From Chloroflexota bacterium (GTDB taxonomy: Bacteria > Chloroflexota > Anaerolineae > J036 > Brachytrichaceae), in NCBI GenBank assembly GCA_025354985.1, contig JANXLU010000012.1, positions 121,328-185,327 of the forward strand: a DNA stretch of 64,000 nt. The letters run 5' to 3'. How positions within the stretch are numbered: the first letter of the stretch is position 1; every line of letters begins with the position of its first letter. Made by a program: the position numbers and the translations under genes. The notes under the pieces are model-generated. The model was not told where the DNA came from, did not search any database, and saw only the letters and a program-made list of their open reading frames with translations. Positions 25,165 to 34,929 of this stretch are shown in pieces.

Positions 25165-26216
25165 AGCGAAACATTTCGCCCAAAGCCGGGCGGTGCCAAA
25201 ACCACGCCATCTCGGAAGGCCACCACCCCGCGCAAGACCACCCTCGCCACCTGGCCCTTAAAACGCGCGCCCTCCCATGGAGACCACTTCGCACGTGTAT
25301 GAGTGTCGGCGGGGCGCAGTGTCCACTCCGCGTCTTCGTTAACCTCCACCCAGGTATCCTCCTGCACCGGCAGGCCAAACATCCGGCGTGGGTTTGTGTG
25401 ACAGCGCGCAATCAGTCCATCCAAATCAATTACACCGTCGCGCACGAGTTCAAGATACAGCGGGAGCGCCGTCTCCAGACCGGGATAGCCCGGGGGTGGG
25501 TTGGGCCCATCCTTCTCGCCAAGCAGATGTGGCGCGTGATCCGACGCAAAGCAATCAATCACGTGAATGTGCTCGCGTAGTGCGGCGACATCACCAGGTG
25601 ACGCAAGCACCGGTCGCACATCTGCCCGCGCCGTGCCAATCCTTGGAATATCCTCGGTGCTGAGCATCATGTGATGCGGACAAGCTTCGCAGGTCACCTG
25701 CATCCCCTTATCCTTGGCACGCGCAATGAGCAGAATCTCTTCCTTTCGGCTCACATGACAGATGTGAATGCTGCGCCCGGCAAGATGCGCCGCCAGGATC
25801 GCGAGCCCGCATGTATGTTGCTCGGCGTGAGCCAGCAATGGCTTGTCCGCCGGCCACGCCGCGGCGTGGGCGATGATCGCATCCATCGCATCCATTTTGA
25901 GCGTACCAAAAGTGCCGTTCAAATACATCTTCAATCCGGACACCTGGCCGGCCAGCGTGCGTGCGGTGGCGATGTTATTCGGCGTCGCACCCAGGTAAAT
26001 CCCAACGTCGCACCTGGCCTTGGCATTAAGCGCGCGCTGCGCAATGATCAGCGATGCGGCGTCCACGATCGGCGGGGTGGTATTTGGCATCCCGCAAACG
26101 ATCGTAAATCCGCCAGCCAGCGCCGCCGCCGTGCCGCTGTCAAAATCTTCCTTATGGGTCCCACCGGGTTCGCGGAGGTGCGTGTGAGGATCGATCAGAC
26201 CGGGTAGTTTTAGCAT
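25161..26216 (-). CDS. pyrC: Dihydroorotase
   Basis: The 351-residue amidohydrolase has [15 protein letters not shown] (HxH metal ligands), [19 protein letters not shown] (the lysine that is carbamylated), [17 protein letters not shown] and the catalytic Asp in CFASDHAPH. It is shorter than type-I PyrC with its N-terminal extension and resembles the dihydroorotase domain of CAD. It cyclises N-carbamoyl-aspartate to dihydroorotate. It overlaps cca by 7 nt and is the last gene of the yggS-cca-pyrC operon. Confidence 0.9.
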   Translation of the reverse strand: MLKLPGLIDPHTHLREPGGTHKEDFDSGTAAALAGGFTIVCGMPNTTPPIVDAASLIIAQRALNAKARCDVGIYLGATPNNIATARTLAGQVSGLKMYLNGTFGTLKMDAMDAIIAHAAAWPADKPLLAHAEQHTCGLAILAAHLAGRSIHICHVSRKEEILLIARAKDKGMQVTCEACPHHMMLSTEDIPRIGTARADVRPVLASPGDVAALREHIHVIDCFASDHAPHLLGEKDGPNPPPGYPGLETALPLYLELVRDGVIDLDGLIARCHTNPRRMFGLPVQEDTWVEVNEDAEWTLRPADTHTRAKWSPWEGARFKGQVARVVLRGVVAFRDGVVLAPPGFGRNVSL

Positions 26217-27556
26217 GTGGAGTTGGTTTCGCCGGGCAATTCAAATTTTTTTCTGGCTGTTGTAATAGAGCACAGCTCCAGGGCTTGTGCCCGGCTGCCT
26301 ATCGCTCCGATCATCTGGCCCAACTGAATTTTGGCGAGCAAGCGACCCATCCCCGGCCCGGGTGTGTGGCCCAACTCGATCAGGTCTGCGCCAGTTACAA
26401 ATGGTGCGGGCGCGACGTTCGGCGCGTAATGCCCGAAATACGTGTCGATTAGCTCCGGCGCAGGGCTGTCACTAACATCCAGTTGGTTATGCGCAACGGC
26501 CCAGCCGCCGATGGCCACATCAACCGCACAGTCCTTGGCGTCGCGCATAAACTCGTAAACCTGGACCTTATGGAATTCCGGGTTCGGCGTGGGCTGTATG
26601 GCATTCAGTCGATCGGGCACCATATTTACAACCGTGCCGACCAGTCCTATCTCCGCGCTGGTCAGCCTCAGCGCGCGGGCGCGATGCTCGGCAACCTTGA
26701 TGTCCCGGCACGGAACGTGAAGCAGCCCAAAATTCAATGCCTCGCGTCGGGTGCGCCCTTCCGCGGTTGGTGTTGCCAGGTGAGCTTTCAACGCCTCAAG
26801 GTGCTGCCCATTCAACCCCGGGAGTGCCAACCGGTCACTATCGAGCGCGACATCGTGCACATACGGAGCGGCCTCCGGGATGATTTGCCCAAGCAGTCCA
26901 AGCCCGTGCAGCCTGCGCATGGCCGGTCGTGGGTTGGGTGATGCCAGCAACTTAAAGAACTCATCCCGCACCCGCTCCGGGCTGGTGCGGTTGTAGTCGA
27001 TGGTGACCGTCCGCGCCGCCTCCAGCGTGTCTTTTACAAACATGGCGTTGAGCGTGGACACCATTCGAACACCACGCAGCGCGCGGATCGGGTCATCGCT
27101 GATGCTGGTTGGAGCACACATTCGAATCACTCCCAATTTAAGGTCGCGCGCACCGTGTAGTGGGTCATACAGAACCGATTCAGGCACCGGTGGCACCAGA
27201 TGCCCGGTTACCTGACCGCGCATCAAAATGCCAATGGCATTAACCGTAAAGTCACGTGCGTGCAGGTCGTCATCAAAGGACGCCCCTCTGACCGCGGCGA
27301 AATCGAGGTTCAACCCATCCACGATCACCCGGCAGGTGCCCCGCTCGGCATCCATGATATAGAACGCCGATTTTAGACGGTTGGCACACGCGCGCGCCAG
27401 CTTCTCCGTAGTGGCGGGGTTGCCCAATACCGCAAAGTCATAGTCGTGGATCGGCTTGCCCTGCAACAGATCGCGCACGGCGCCACCCACCAGCATCAGC
27501 GGGATTTGCCGGCCCTGGGCAATGACGGAAATCACCCCCAGTAACTCCGTATTCAT
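26210..27556 (-). CDS. CCA tRNA nucleotidyltransferase / poly(A) polymerase family protein
   Basis: The 448-residue class II nucleotidyltransferase has MLVGGAVRDLLQG, the catalytic HDYDFAV (DxD), RDFTVNAIGI, and the RNA-binding helices with RALRGVRMVSTL and the ERVRDEFFKLL region. The protein adds or repairs the 3'-CCA end of tRNAs; family members may split CC- and A-adding activities, which cannot be told apart by eye. It overlaps yggS at ATGA and pyrC at its end, so translation of the three is coupled. Confidence 0.87.
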   Translation of the reverse strand: MNTELLGVISVIAQGRQIPLMLVGGAVRDLLQGKPIHDYDFAVLGNPATTEKLARACANRLKSAFYIMDAERGTCRVIVDGLNLDFAAVRGASFDDDLHARDFTVNAIGILMRGQVTGHLVPPVPESVLYDPLHGARDLKLGVIRMCAPTSISDDPIRALRGVRMVSTLNAMFVKDTLEAARTVTIDYNRTSPERVRDEFFKLLASPNPRPAMRRLHGLGLLGQIIPEAAPYVHDVALDSDRLALPGLNGQHLEALKAHLATPTAEGRTRREALNFGLLHVPCRDIKVAEHRARALRLTSAEIGLVGTVVNMVPDRLNAIQPTPNPEFHKVQVYEFMRDAKDCAVDVAIGGWAVAHNQLDVSDSPAPELIDTYFGHYAPNVAPAPFVTGADLIELGHTPGPGMGRLLAKIQLGQMIGAIGSRAQALELCSITTARKKFELPGETNSTC

Positions 27557-28266
27557 CGCGCTCCAAAAATTGCCCGGCCGACGCGCACCAGCGTGGCGCC
27601 CTCTGCAATTGCTGCGTCCATGTCATCACTCATCCCCATGCTGAGGTGACGCCAATTAATCCCGGGTATTCGCCCTATCATCGCTTCGCGAAGCGCGGCC
27701 AGGCTGCCAAACACTGGTCGCGCCGCCTCGGCAGATGCCACTATTGGCGCAATCGTCATAAGACCTTGGATTTCGATTCCGGCCAGGCCAATCATGCTTC
27801 GTATGTCCGTTTCAAATGCGTCCAGCTTCCTCGCCTCACGCTCCCACCCGGCCAGATCGAAACCCTCCTTGCTGGCTTCGCCACTGACGTTGCACTGCAA
27901 CAGAATGGCTTGTGTTTTGCCTGGTTGCAACGCAGTTGACAGTTTCTGCGCGAGCTTGAACGAATCCACCGAGTGGATGAGTGCGAAGCGCCCAGCGGCA
28001 TCACGGGCCTTGCGGCTTTGCACATGACCGATAAGATGCCAGGCGACGTCAGCGCGCGCCACCGCATCCTGTTTGGGCAGCGCCTCCTCCACCCGGTTTT
28101 CGCCAAATTCCAGCTGGCCCGCCGCAATGGCGGCCGTGACATCCGGGGCCGGAAAAGTCTTCGATACCGCGACCAACGTCACCCCTCCGGCACTGCGGTT
28201 TGCACGGACTTCCGCGTGCGCAATCCGCTCCCGCACACGCGCCAGGGCCTCGGCTATGGTTGCCAT
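27553..28266 (-). CDS. YggS/PROSC-type pyridoxal-phosphate homeostasis protein
   Basis: The 237-residue TIM-barrel protein has the PLP lysine in TLVAVSKTFPA, FGENRVEEALPK, WHLIGHVQSRKAR and the C-terminal LSMGMSDDMDAAIAEGATLV with the phosphate-binding GATLVRVG. These are classic features of YggS, which buffers free PLP. It heads the yggS-cca-pyrC operon. TAAAAT (28273-28278, minus) ends 6 nt before the ATG, so the operon transcript should start at the start codon. Confidence 0.92.
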   Translation of the reverse strand: MATIAEALARVRERIAHAEVRANRSAGGVTLVAVSKTFPAPDVTAAIAAGQLEFGENRVEEALPKQDAVARADVAWHLIGHVQSRKARDAAGRFALIHSVDSFKLAQKLSTALQPGKTQAILLQCNVSGEASKEGFDLAGWEREARKLDAFETDIRSMIGLAGIEIQGLMTIAPIVASAEAARPVFGSLAALREAMIGRIPGINWRHLSMGMSDDMDAAIAEGATLVRVGRAIFGAR

Positions 28267-28272
28267 TCCATT

Positions 28273-28278
28273 ATTTTA
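28273..28278 (-). promoter_or_regulatory. -10 box of yggS-cca-pyrC
   Basis: TAAAAT on the minus strand with 6 nt to the ATG at 28266; a leaderless start is predicted. The rest of the 28279-28476 interval shows no gene. Confidence 0.55.
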
Positions 28279-28476
28279 GGCGGTAATGTTTGCATGGGCC
28301 AGGCTCGCGTCGCTGTTCAATTTCTTTGCCCTAGCGCGGCATTGCCTCACATTGGGATCGGCGCTCTACTCTTTACTCCATTCGCCAGCACGACGCTCTG
28401 ATTCGCACTCCCCTACGGGACGGTATGGGCTGGTGCGCCTAAATCTCTTGCTCCCACATCACGGCCCAACACATAA

Positions 28477-31281
28477 TCACCCCGCGCCCAATGCCGACCT
28501 GACCTGCGCCAGCTTGGCGGCATTTTCCGCCAGCTTCGCGCGCTCCTTGTCAATCACCGCGGCGGGTGCGCGCTTGCCAAAGTCACTCGTGAGCAACGCC
28601 TCCCCGCGCGTAATAGCCGCCTCCAACGCCGCGACCTCGGTCGCGAGCCGCGCTTGCTCCGCGGCTCTGTCCACCACCTCACCGCGTGCGATCTGCACGT
28701 TGACCGTACCACGCGTGTACGCAATCGGCTCGCCCGCCAACGACCCCGAGGCACCCAAGCCCAGCGCGCGCGCCGTGGCCGGATCGATGTTCGCCAGAAA
28801 CGAAATCGTGGGCAGTTGGGCTATCAATACAGCCAACTGGTCCGGGCTCCTGGGTCGGAATTCGACTCCTTGAATTTTCTTCGATGGCGCCACGTTCAGG
28901 TCTGATCGAATCTCGCGCACCGTGCGTACCGCGTCCTGCACAGTAAGCATGGCGGTTTTTGGATTGATTCCAGCCAGTTCGGCCTCCTCTTCCTGAGTCG
29001 GGAATTCAGCCAGCATCAATGACGGTGAGGCAAACCGCTCCGGGCAAACATGCGCCAGTCCAGTTTTAAGTGCCTGCCAAAGCTCCTCCGTTACATAGGG
29101 CATAAGCGGATGCAACAGACGTAGTGCGCTCTCAAGCGTGCGCACCAGCACTCCGGGGTTCAAATGCAGCTTGCTTAGCTCGAGATACCAGTCGCAATAG
29201 TCGCTCCAAATGAAGTCACAGATTTGCCGCCCGGCCTCACCATATTGAAACGCATCCATCAGGCGCCGCGATTCCCCGATCACCTCATTTAGCCGAGCCG
29301 GAATCCACCGATCCGCCAACGCTTCCGTGGCCGGGTCTGCACTCGTAAGGGGTGCAATGGCTTCGGCCCCGACTTTTGCAAGCACAAACCGTGCTGCGTT
29401 CCAAAGTTTGTTCGCAAAGTTGCGCGCGCCTTCGATGCGACCACTGCGCCACTTGCCGCCCTCCTTGCGTGCGTCCATCTTGATGTCATTTCCCGGTGCG
29501 CCCGCAGTGATCAGAAAGAATCGTACCGCGTCGGTGCCATAGGATTCGATCAACTCCAGCGGATCAATGATATTGTCCGGTCGGCTCTTGCTCATTTTCT
29601 TGCCATCCGCCGTTCGGATCAACCCATGCAGATACACCGTGTGGAACGGCAGCGCGCCCGTCAGCTCCTGGCCCAGCATCACCATGCGCGCCACCCAGAA
29701 GAAAATAATGTCATAACCAGTCTCCAGATGCGTAGTCGGATACCAGTTCTTAAAGTCGGCGTGGCCGGTGTCAGGCCAGCCCAGCGTGGAGAACGGCCAT
29801 AAGCCGCTGCTAAACCACGTGTCCAGCACGTCCGGGTCCTGGCGGAGCTGCACATCCGGGCCCCAGTCCTGAATAGCCCGTACATGGGCCGCGGCACCCG
29901 TCACCTCACAATACATTATGGGTTTCTCCCCGTTTGCATCCGTATTGGCCGGTTCCACCACATACCAAACCGGAATCTGATGTCCCCACCACAGCTGCCG
30001 GCTCACGCACCAGTCGCGGATGTTATCCATCCACTGAAACCAGGTTCGCTCAAATCGCTCGGGCACGATCTTAAGATCACCTTTGCGCACCGCGTCTGCG
30101 GCCGCCGCTCCCATCGTCTTCATGTTGCAGAACCACTGCAGGCTTATGCGCGGCTCAATCACCGCGCCACTTCGCTGCCCGCGTGACAGCCGTACCCGAT
30201 AGTCCTCCACCTTGACAAGCAACCCCTCGTGTTCCAGATCCGCCACAATCTTCTTGCGGCAAGCAAAGCGATCCAGCCCGGAATAGGAACCGGCCTCCTG
30301 GTTCATCCGCGCGTGCTGGTCCATTACCTCGATCATGGGCAAATGGTGTCGCTTGCCCACCTCATAGTCCGTAAAGTCGTGGGCGGGCGTGACCTTTACC
30401 GCGCCCGTGCCAAAGGCAATGTCGACCGCTTGGTCGCCGATTACAGGCACCTCGCGATCCACTGCCGGGATCACCGCAGTGCATCCAATCAGGGGTGTAT
30501 ATCGATCATCCCCTGGATTCACCATCACCGCGCAGTCACCCAAAATGGTCTCGGGGCGCGTTGTGGCCACCGTGATAAATTCCGTGGCGCCCTCGGCCCA
30601 CTTGCCACTCCCCCAGGCGTTTGTCGGCCCGTCCCAACGGTTGGTCTGCAATGGATAGCGCACGGTCCACAAGTGCCCGGGTTCGCCCTCCTCATCGGTC
30701 TCGGCTTCAAGGTCGCTCACGCCAGTCAGCTGCACCGGGTCCCAATTCACCATCCGGGTGTCGCGATAGATCAGCCCGCGGTCATACAGCATCTTAAAGG
30801 CCGTTGCCACCGCCGTGCTGCGCGCCTCGTCCATCGTAAACGCCTCGCGTGACCAGTCCGCGCTGATCCCCATGGCCTTGCTCTGCCCCACAATGATCTC
30901 GTGCGAGTGCTCCTTCCAATCCCACACTTCTTCAATAAAGTCGCTGCGGCTCATATCGCTGCGCTTGCGCCCCTGCTTGGCCAAATTCTTCTCCACCACG
31001 CTTTGGGTGGCGATCCCGGCATGATCCGTGCCCGGCACGTAGAGCGTACGCGCACCCTTCATTCTGTGATAGCGCGTCATCAAGTCCTCTATGGCCAGCG
31101 TCAAGGCATGCCCCATGTGCAGCGTGCCAGTCACGTTAGGCGGCGGGATGGTGATAACAAACGGTTTTTCGTCTGGGTTCACGTACAGCTGCGCCTCGGG
31201 CTTGTAATAACCGTTGGTTTCCCACCAGGCCTGCAGGCGGTTCTCAACGGATTTCGGATCATATGCTTTGGATAATTCCAT
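28477..31281 (-). CDS. valS: Valyl-tRNA synthetase
   Basis: The 934-residue class I synthetase is full length. It has the HIGH motif in PPPNVTGTLHMGHAL, the CP1 editing domain in the first half, KMSKS in GKKMSKSRPDN, an anticodon-binding domain, and the C-terminal coiled coil (GEVVDRAAEQARLATEVAAL) characteristic of ValRS. It charges tRNA-Val. A T-box leader upstream indicates control by uncharged tRNA. The ATG at 31281 is well supported by the family N-terminus ELSKAYDPKSVENR. Confidence 0.98.
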   Translation of the reverse strand: MELSKAYDPKSVENRLQAWWETNGYYKPEAQLYVNPDEKPFVITIPPPNVTGTLHMGHALTLAIEDLMTRYHRMKGARTLYVPGTDHAGIATQSVVEKNLAKQGRKRSDMSRSDFIEEVWDWKEHSHEIIVGQSKAMGISADWSREAFTMDEARSTAVATAFKMLYDRGLIYRDTRMVNWDPVQLTGVSDLEAETDEEGEPGHLWTVRYPLQTNRWDGPTNAWGSGKWAEGATEFITVATTRPETILGDCAVMVNPGDDRYTPLIGCTAVIPAVDREVPVIGDQAVDIAFGTGAVKVTPAHDFTDYEVGKRHHLPMIEVMDQHARMNQEAGSYSGLDRFACRKKIVADLEHEGLLVKVEDYRVRLSRGQRSGAVIEPRISLQWFCNMKTMGAAAADAVRKGDLKIVPERFERTWFQWMDNIRDWCVSRQLWWGHQIPVWYVVEPANTDANGEKPIMYCEVTGAAAHVRAIQDWGPDVQLRQDPDVLDTWFSSGLWPFSTLGWPDTGHADFKNWYPTTHLETGYDIIFFWVARMVMLGQELTGALPFHTVYLHGLIRTADGKKMSKSRPDNIIDPLELIESYGTDAVRFFLITAGAPGNDIKMDARKEGGKWRSGRIEGARNFANKLWNAARFVLAKVGAEAIAPLTSADPATEALADRWIPARLNEVIGESRRLMDAFQYGEAGRQICDFIWSDYCDWYLELSKLHLNPGVLVRTLESALRLLHPLMPYVTEELWQALKTGLAHVCPERFASPSLMLAEFPTQEEEAELAGINPKTAMLTVQDAVRTVREIRSDLNVAPSKKIQGVEFRPRSPDQLAVLIAQLPTISFLANIDPATARALGLGASGSLAGEPIAYTRGTVNVQIARGEVVDRAAEQARLATEVAALEAAITRGEALLTSDFGKRAPAAVIDKERAKLAENAAKLAQVRSALGAG

Positions 31282-31540
31282 GATGTATTCGAATAAAAAA
31301 GCGCACTTGACGTCCGATCATCGGACGCAAAGCGCGCTTTGCGTGGTACCACCGAAATTCGTCCGACCACTTCCGGCCGGACGCACTCAAAATCACACGT
31401 TTTCGGGCGTGAATCGCATTACTCAGAAGCGACCTTCGACCGCCTGCCATCCCTCGCGCGCTCTCAATCTGCGACGCACGATCCCTGTTGGTGCTGGCAA
31501 TCTACTCTTCTTCGTCACCGTAACGAATTAAATTGTTGAC
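31282..31540 (-). ncRNA. T-box leader riboswitch of valS
   Basis: On the minus strand, TATAAT (31545-31550) starts a leader of about 255 nt. It contains the stem I entry GAAGAGTA (31503-31510) and the T-box core GGTGGTACCACGC (31341-31353, matching UGGNACCRCG). A terminator follows: AAGCGC and CGTCCGA pair with TCGGACG and GCGCTT (31300-31340), then TTTTTTATT. Uncharged tRNA-Val should favour the antiterminator. Two GTC (Val) codons in GGCGGTCGAAGGTCGC are specifier candidates, not resolved by eye. Confidence 0.88.
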
Positions 31541-31544
31541 CGCG

Positions 31545-31550
31545 ATTATA
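31545..31550 (-). promoter_or_regulatory. -10 box of the valS T-box transcript
   Basis: A perfect TATAAT on the minus strand, about 260 nt before valS. The -35 region is not recognisable. Confidence 0.6.
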
Positions 31551-31579
31551 CGCGCTGGCATGACTGCGAACTGCATCTC

Positions 31580-31605
31580 GCGAGCGACGTCTGAGCGTCG
31601 CTCGC
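31580..31605 (-). terminator. Hairpin after pepF
   Basis: GCGAGCGACG (31580-31589) pairs perfectly with CGTCGCTCGC (31596-31605). It lies between pepF and the valS promoter. No U-tract follows on the minus strand, so termination may be Rho-assisted. Confidence 0.5.
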
Positions 31606-31693
31606 CCCAATATGGCGATGTCCGCGCAAAGGATCACTAAGGATTTCCGAAATCCTCCTCGCAGAGATCGCCGGGTATTTCGGATCCGCGAAC

Positions 31694-33487
31694 TCATGTC
31701 GCCAACGCCTCCAAGCGCGCCACAATCCCCTCCAGCACCCCAAAGGCGCGATCCATCGGCTCGACTGAGGTCATGTCAATCCCCGCCACCTTTAGCGCAT
31801 CGAGCGGATACTTGCTGCCACCCAGTTTTAGAAACTCCAAATATGGTCCGGCCTTTTCGGGATCCTGAGCTATGGCATCCGCAAGTACATTCGCCGCCGC
31901 GATACCACTGGCATATTGATACACATAGAAATTGGCATACAGGTGGTTGAACTGCGACCATGTGATGCCTTCTCGTGCGTCGTTCATTTTCATCGCCGGG
32001 CCATAACCCGCGCGCAACAAACCGGCCAGATATGCACCCATGCCATCCGCCGTCAGCGCCTTGCCCTGTTCCACCTGAGTGTGCGTATATTCTTCAAACT
32101 GCGACAGGATCGGCATCAGGAACAGATACCGGTGGAAATTCCCCATCGCCTCTTCAATCAATGCAATTTGAAAATTGCGATCCGGGTTTTGCGAAAGCAA
32201 ATGCGCGCGCACCATGGCCTGGTTAAAGTTGCTGGCAACCTCGGCCGCAAACAGTGTATAGCGCGACTGCAGATACACCTGATGTTTGTTGCTCAGCGTG
32301 CTGTGCATGCTGTGCCCCACCTCGTGCGCGAGCGTGCTCATGCTCTGCAGGCCGGATTTCTCGCTGTAGCTCATCAGGATGTAGCTCTTGCCGCCATATA
32401 CCGCGCTGGAGTAAGCCCCCTGGCGCTTGCCCTGGTTCACTGCGCGGTCGACCCAGCGTTCGCTTGTCAGCCCCGCCTTCATCTTGCTCACGTATGCGCC
32501 GCCCAGCGGCGCCATGCCCTCAACGATCATCTGCACGGCCTGTTCATACGCCACGTGCACCTGTGGCGCAATGGGCGCGAATATGTCGCAGGGTTCGAGT
32601 TTGTCCAACTTGAGCAATTTGCGCCTCGCCTCCCAATACCGGTGCCAGATCGGCAGATGTCGGTTACACGCGTCGATGACGTTGCGATATACCGCCATTG
32701 GGATGGCGTTCTCATGCAGGCTCATACGTAGTGAACTGCCATGTTTGCGGGCGCGCACAGCCAACACCGTGGCCTTCACCTTGCCACTCATGTTTGACGC
32801 CATCGTGTTGCGCACGCCCAGAAAGCCATCCGCATAGTTGTCATACGCGCTTGCGCGCAATTCGCGATGATCGCTGCCAAGCAGCTCCCGGATGTTGCTC
32901 TGACCGATCGGATGCGCACCATCGGTCCCGTGTGCATCGGCAAAGCGGATGTCGGTGTTTGCCAGCACGGCGTAGGTGGTTCCGTAGGTGCCCAAGACGT
33001 CGCTGGCCTGAGCCAGCAACTCCTCCACCTCGGCACTGCGCACGTGCGCGCGGCTGCGGCTCAGGTTGTCAAAATACTGCGACCACGCGCGCAGCCGCGG
33101 CTCCTCCGCCATCATGGCGTCCACATGACCCGGAGTCAACGCCAAAAACTCGGGAAACGCAAATGAGATGGCAGCCTGCACCCGTCCAGATAGACCCCGC
33201 GCACGCGCCGCCAGCGCCGAGTTGGCTTGGTGTGCGATGTCCTGATCGCTCAATAGCCCGGCATAGCTCGCAAGCCGCTGGCGCCGCTGCAACCAGTGCT
33301 CCAAGTGTTCCATCCATTCGAGCAACGCGGCCTCGTTTCCCAGGGTGCCCCGATATTTCTCAAACGTTGGAATGGCGACCTCAATCGCCCGATATTCGGC
33401 TTCCCATTCGTCCATGCTGGAAAACAGCGCGCTTATCTCCCAGGTTTGCTCGTCCGGTATTTCGCTCCGTCGTGGTAGGGCACTCAT
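31694..33487 (-). CDS. pepF: Oligoendopeptidase F (M3 family zinc metallopeptidase)
   Basis: The 597-residue cytoplasmic peptidase has an all-helical N-terminal lobe and the M3 zinc site TLAHEVGHSMHS (HExxH), with the third ligand Glu further on in LYANFYVYQYASGIAAA and its upstream helix. PepF degrades peptides of about 7-17 residues. I use the ATG at 33487 instead of 33532: it gives the usual MSALPRRSEIP start, and TACAAT (33494-33499, minus) ends 6 nt before it. The gene is divergent from the esterase, with overlapping promoters in 43 nt. Confidence 0.9.
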   Translation of the reverse strand: MSALPRRSEIPDEQTWEISALFSSMDEWEAEYRAIEVAIPTFEKYRGTLGNEAALLEWMEHLEHWLQRRQRLASYAGLLSDQDIAHQANSALAARARGLSGRVQAAISFAFPEFLALTPGHVDAMMAEEPRLRAWSQYFDNLSRSRAHVRSAEVEELLAQASDVLGTYGTTYAVLANTDIRFADAHGTDGAHPIGQSNIRELLGSDHRELRASAYDNYADGFLGVRNTMASNMSGKVKATVLAVRARKHGSSLRMSLHENAIPMAVYRNVIDACNRHLPIWHRYWEARRKLLKLDKLEPCDIFAPIAPQVHVAYEQAVQMIVEGMAPLGGAYVSKMKAGLTSERWVDRAVNQGKRQGAYSSAVYGGKSYILMSYSEKSGLQSMSTLAHEVGHSMHSTLSNKHQVYLQSRYTLFAAEVASNFNQAMVRAHLLSQNPDRNFQIALIEEAMGNFHRYLFLMPILSQFEEYTHTQVEQGKALTADGMGAYLAGLLRAGYGPAMKMNDAREGITWSQFNHLYANFYVYQYASGIAAANVLADAIAQDPEKAGPYLEFLKLGGSKYPLDALKVAGIDMTSVEPMDRAFGVLEGIVARLEALAT

Positions 33488-33530
33488 CCAAATATTGTAA
33501 TCATGTGCGATGTTTGCGACAATACGCTCC
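33488..33530. promoter_or_regulatory. Compact divergent leaderless promoters of pepF and the esterase
   Basis: The minus strand has TACAAT at 33494-33499, 6 nt before the pepF ATG. The plus strand has GACAAT at 33518-33523, 7 nt before the esterase ATG. Both transcripts should begin at their start codons, and the two -10 boxes are only 18 nt apart. Confidence 0.6.
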
Positions 33531-34181
33531 ATGAGCCCCGAACCCTTGAAGAGTCTCCTTCAACCCGCCCCGAAGACGCTCCCTAATGGAAACCCGTTGC
33601 TCCTGCTACTACACGGTTATGGCAGCAACGAGCATGATCTATTTGGACTTGCGAATTATCTGGATGATCGCCTGACGATTGTGGCCGCCCGTGGGCCGCT
33701 GTCCATTGCTGGTGGCGGGCGCGCCTGGTACTCGCTTGAATTTACCGAGCGCGGAATGCGCCAGAATCTCGTCGAGGCCGATAGCAGTATCCGCATGGTG
33801 CGCGACCTTATCGCCGATCTGCGTGCGCAACACGCACCCACCAGGGTGTTTATTGGCGGGTTCAGTCAGGGCGCAATCATGAGTACATCCATCACGCTGT
33901 CCGACCCGAGCGGGATCGCTGGCGCGGTGCTGATGAGTGGTGCCATTCTGTCAAACGCCTCGGCGCGTCCCGGCGCGGTGCTGCCTCCATTTATCCAAAC
34001 CCACGGCACCAATGATGGCGTCATCCCGCTTGCGCGCGCTCATGAGCTGCGAGATCAACTTGTTAAGGCGGGCGCAACGCTTGAATATCACGAATATCCT
34101 ATGGCCCATGAAATCAACGCCGAGTGCCTTGAAGACGTCAACACCTGGCTGACCGCCCACATCCAGGCCACGCTCACTTAG
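33531..34181 (+). CDS. Phospholipase/carboxylesterase family hydrolase
   Basis: The 216-residue alpha/beta hydrolase has LLLLHGYGSNEHDLFGLANY, the nucleophile elbow GGFSQGAIM (Ser), the acid in HGTNDGVIP (Asp), and His in YPMAHEINAE. This is the YpfH / acyl-protein-thioesterase-like group, small esterases of broad specificity. The ATG at 33531 fits the leaderless -10 GACAAT. It is followed by lutA after 9 nt, whose own -10 lies over this gene's stop codon. Confidence 0.87.
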   Translation: MSPEPLKSLLQPAPKTLPNGNPLLLLLHGYGSNEHDLFGLANYLDDRLTIVAARGPLSIAGGGRAWYSLEFTERGMRQNLVEADSSIRMVRDLIADLRAQHAPTRVFIGGFSQGAIMSTSITLSDPSGIAGAVLMSGAILSNASARPGAVLPPFIQTHGTNDGVIPLARAHELRDQLVKAGATLEYHEYPMAHEINAECLEDVNTWLTAHIQATLT

Positions 34182-34184
34182 AAT
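34179..34184 (+). promoter_or_regulatory. -10 box of lutAB
   Basis: TAGAAT overlaps the esterase stop codon (TAG) and ends 6 nt before the lutA ATG, allowing independent leaderless expression of lutAB. Confidence 0.5.
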
Positions 34185-34190
34185 CCAGTT

Positions 34191-34922
34191 ATGGCTCCGC
34201 GCGTTGCACTATTCGTCACCTGCATCGTTGATCAAATCTTCCCCGACACGGGCGAAGCCATGGTCGAGCTCCTCGCTGCGCAGGGCGTGCGGGTCGACTT
34301 CCCAATGGCGCAGACGTGCTGCGGTCAGCCCGGTTTTAACAGCGGCTATCAGGATGAAAGCCGCGCCGTGGCGCGCCACTTCTTAAAGGTCTTTGCGGCA
34401 TACGACGCCATCGTCACGCCGTCTGGCTCCTGCGCGGCCATGGTGCGCCACTTCTACCCGGAATTGTTCAAGGATCAACCGGAGTTGGCTTTGGCTCAGA
34501 CGGTTGCCGCCAAGACCTGGGAATTCACCCAATATCTGGTGGACGTGCTTCACGTCACCCGACTTGGTACGTCGCTGCCAAAACCTGCGACGGCCGCAGT
34601 CCACGATGCCTGTCATGGCTTGCGGGGTCTTGGCCTGGGCGCCCAATCCCGTGCGCTGCTTGGTCAGGTCGGTAATTTGACGCTGACTCCGCTGGCCGGC
34701 AACGACCAGTGCTGTGGGTTTGGCGGTCTGTTTGCCGTGAAAATGAGCGAGATCAGCGGCGCCATGCTCAAGGACAAACTGCTCAACATCGAAGCCGCCG
34801 GTGTGGATTTCATTATCACCGGCGATGCCAGCTGCTTGATGCACATGAACGGCGGTCTTTCGCGCCAGGGATCGGCCCGGCGGGTGGTCCATATTGCCGA
34901 GGTGTTGGCCGGCCGGGTGTGA
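34191..34922 (+). CDS. lutA: Lactate utilisation Fe-S protein LutA/YkgE (CCG-domain heterodisulfide-reductase-like)
   Basis: The 243-residue protein contains two CCG domains, AQTCCGQPGFNSGY and NDQCCGFGGLFAVK, with a conserved HDACHGLRGL between them. These bind Fe-S clusters as in the GlcF/HdrB family. LutA works with LutB and LutC to oxidise L-lactate to pyruvate. Here lutB follows, but no lutC gene is visible. Cytoplasmic or membrane-peripheral. Confidence 0.88.
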   Translation: MAPRVALFVTCIVDQIFPDTGEAMVELLAAQGVRVDFPMAQTCCGQPGFNSGYQDESRAVARHFLKVFAAYDAIVTPSGSCAAMVRHFYPELFKDQPELALAQTVAAKTWEFTQYLVDVLHVTRLGTSLPKPATAAVHDACHGLRGLGLGAQSRALLGQVGNLTLTPLAGNDQCCGFGGLFAVKMSEISGAMLKDKLLNIEAAGVDFIITGDASCLMHMNGGLSRQGSARRVVHIAEVLAGRV

Positions 34923-34929
34923 GCATGCC

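Noticed and set aside
31916..32731. Rightward frame of 271 codons
   Set aside because: Antisense to pepF, whose HExxH site and family length are clear.
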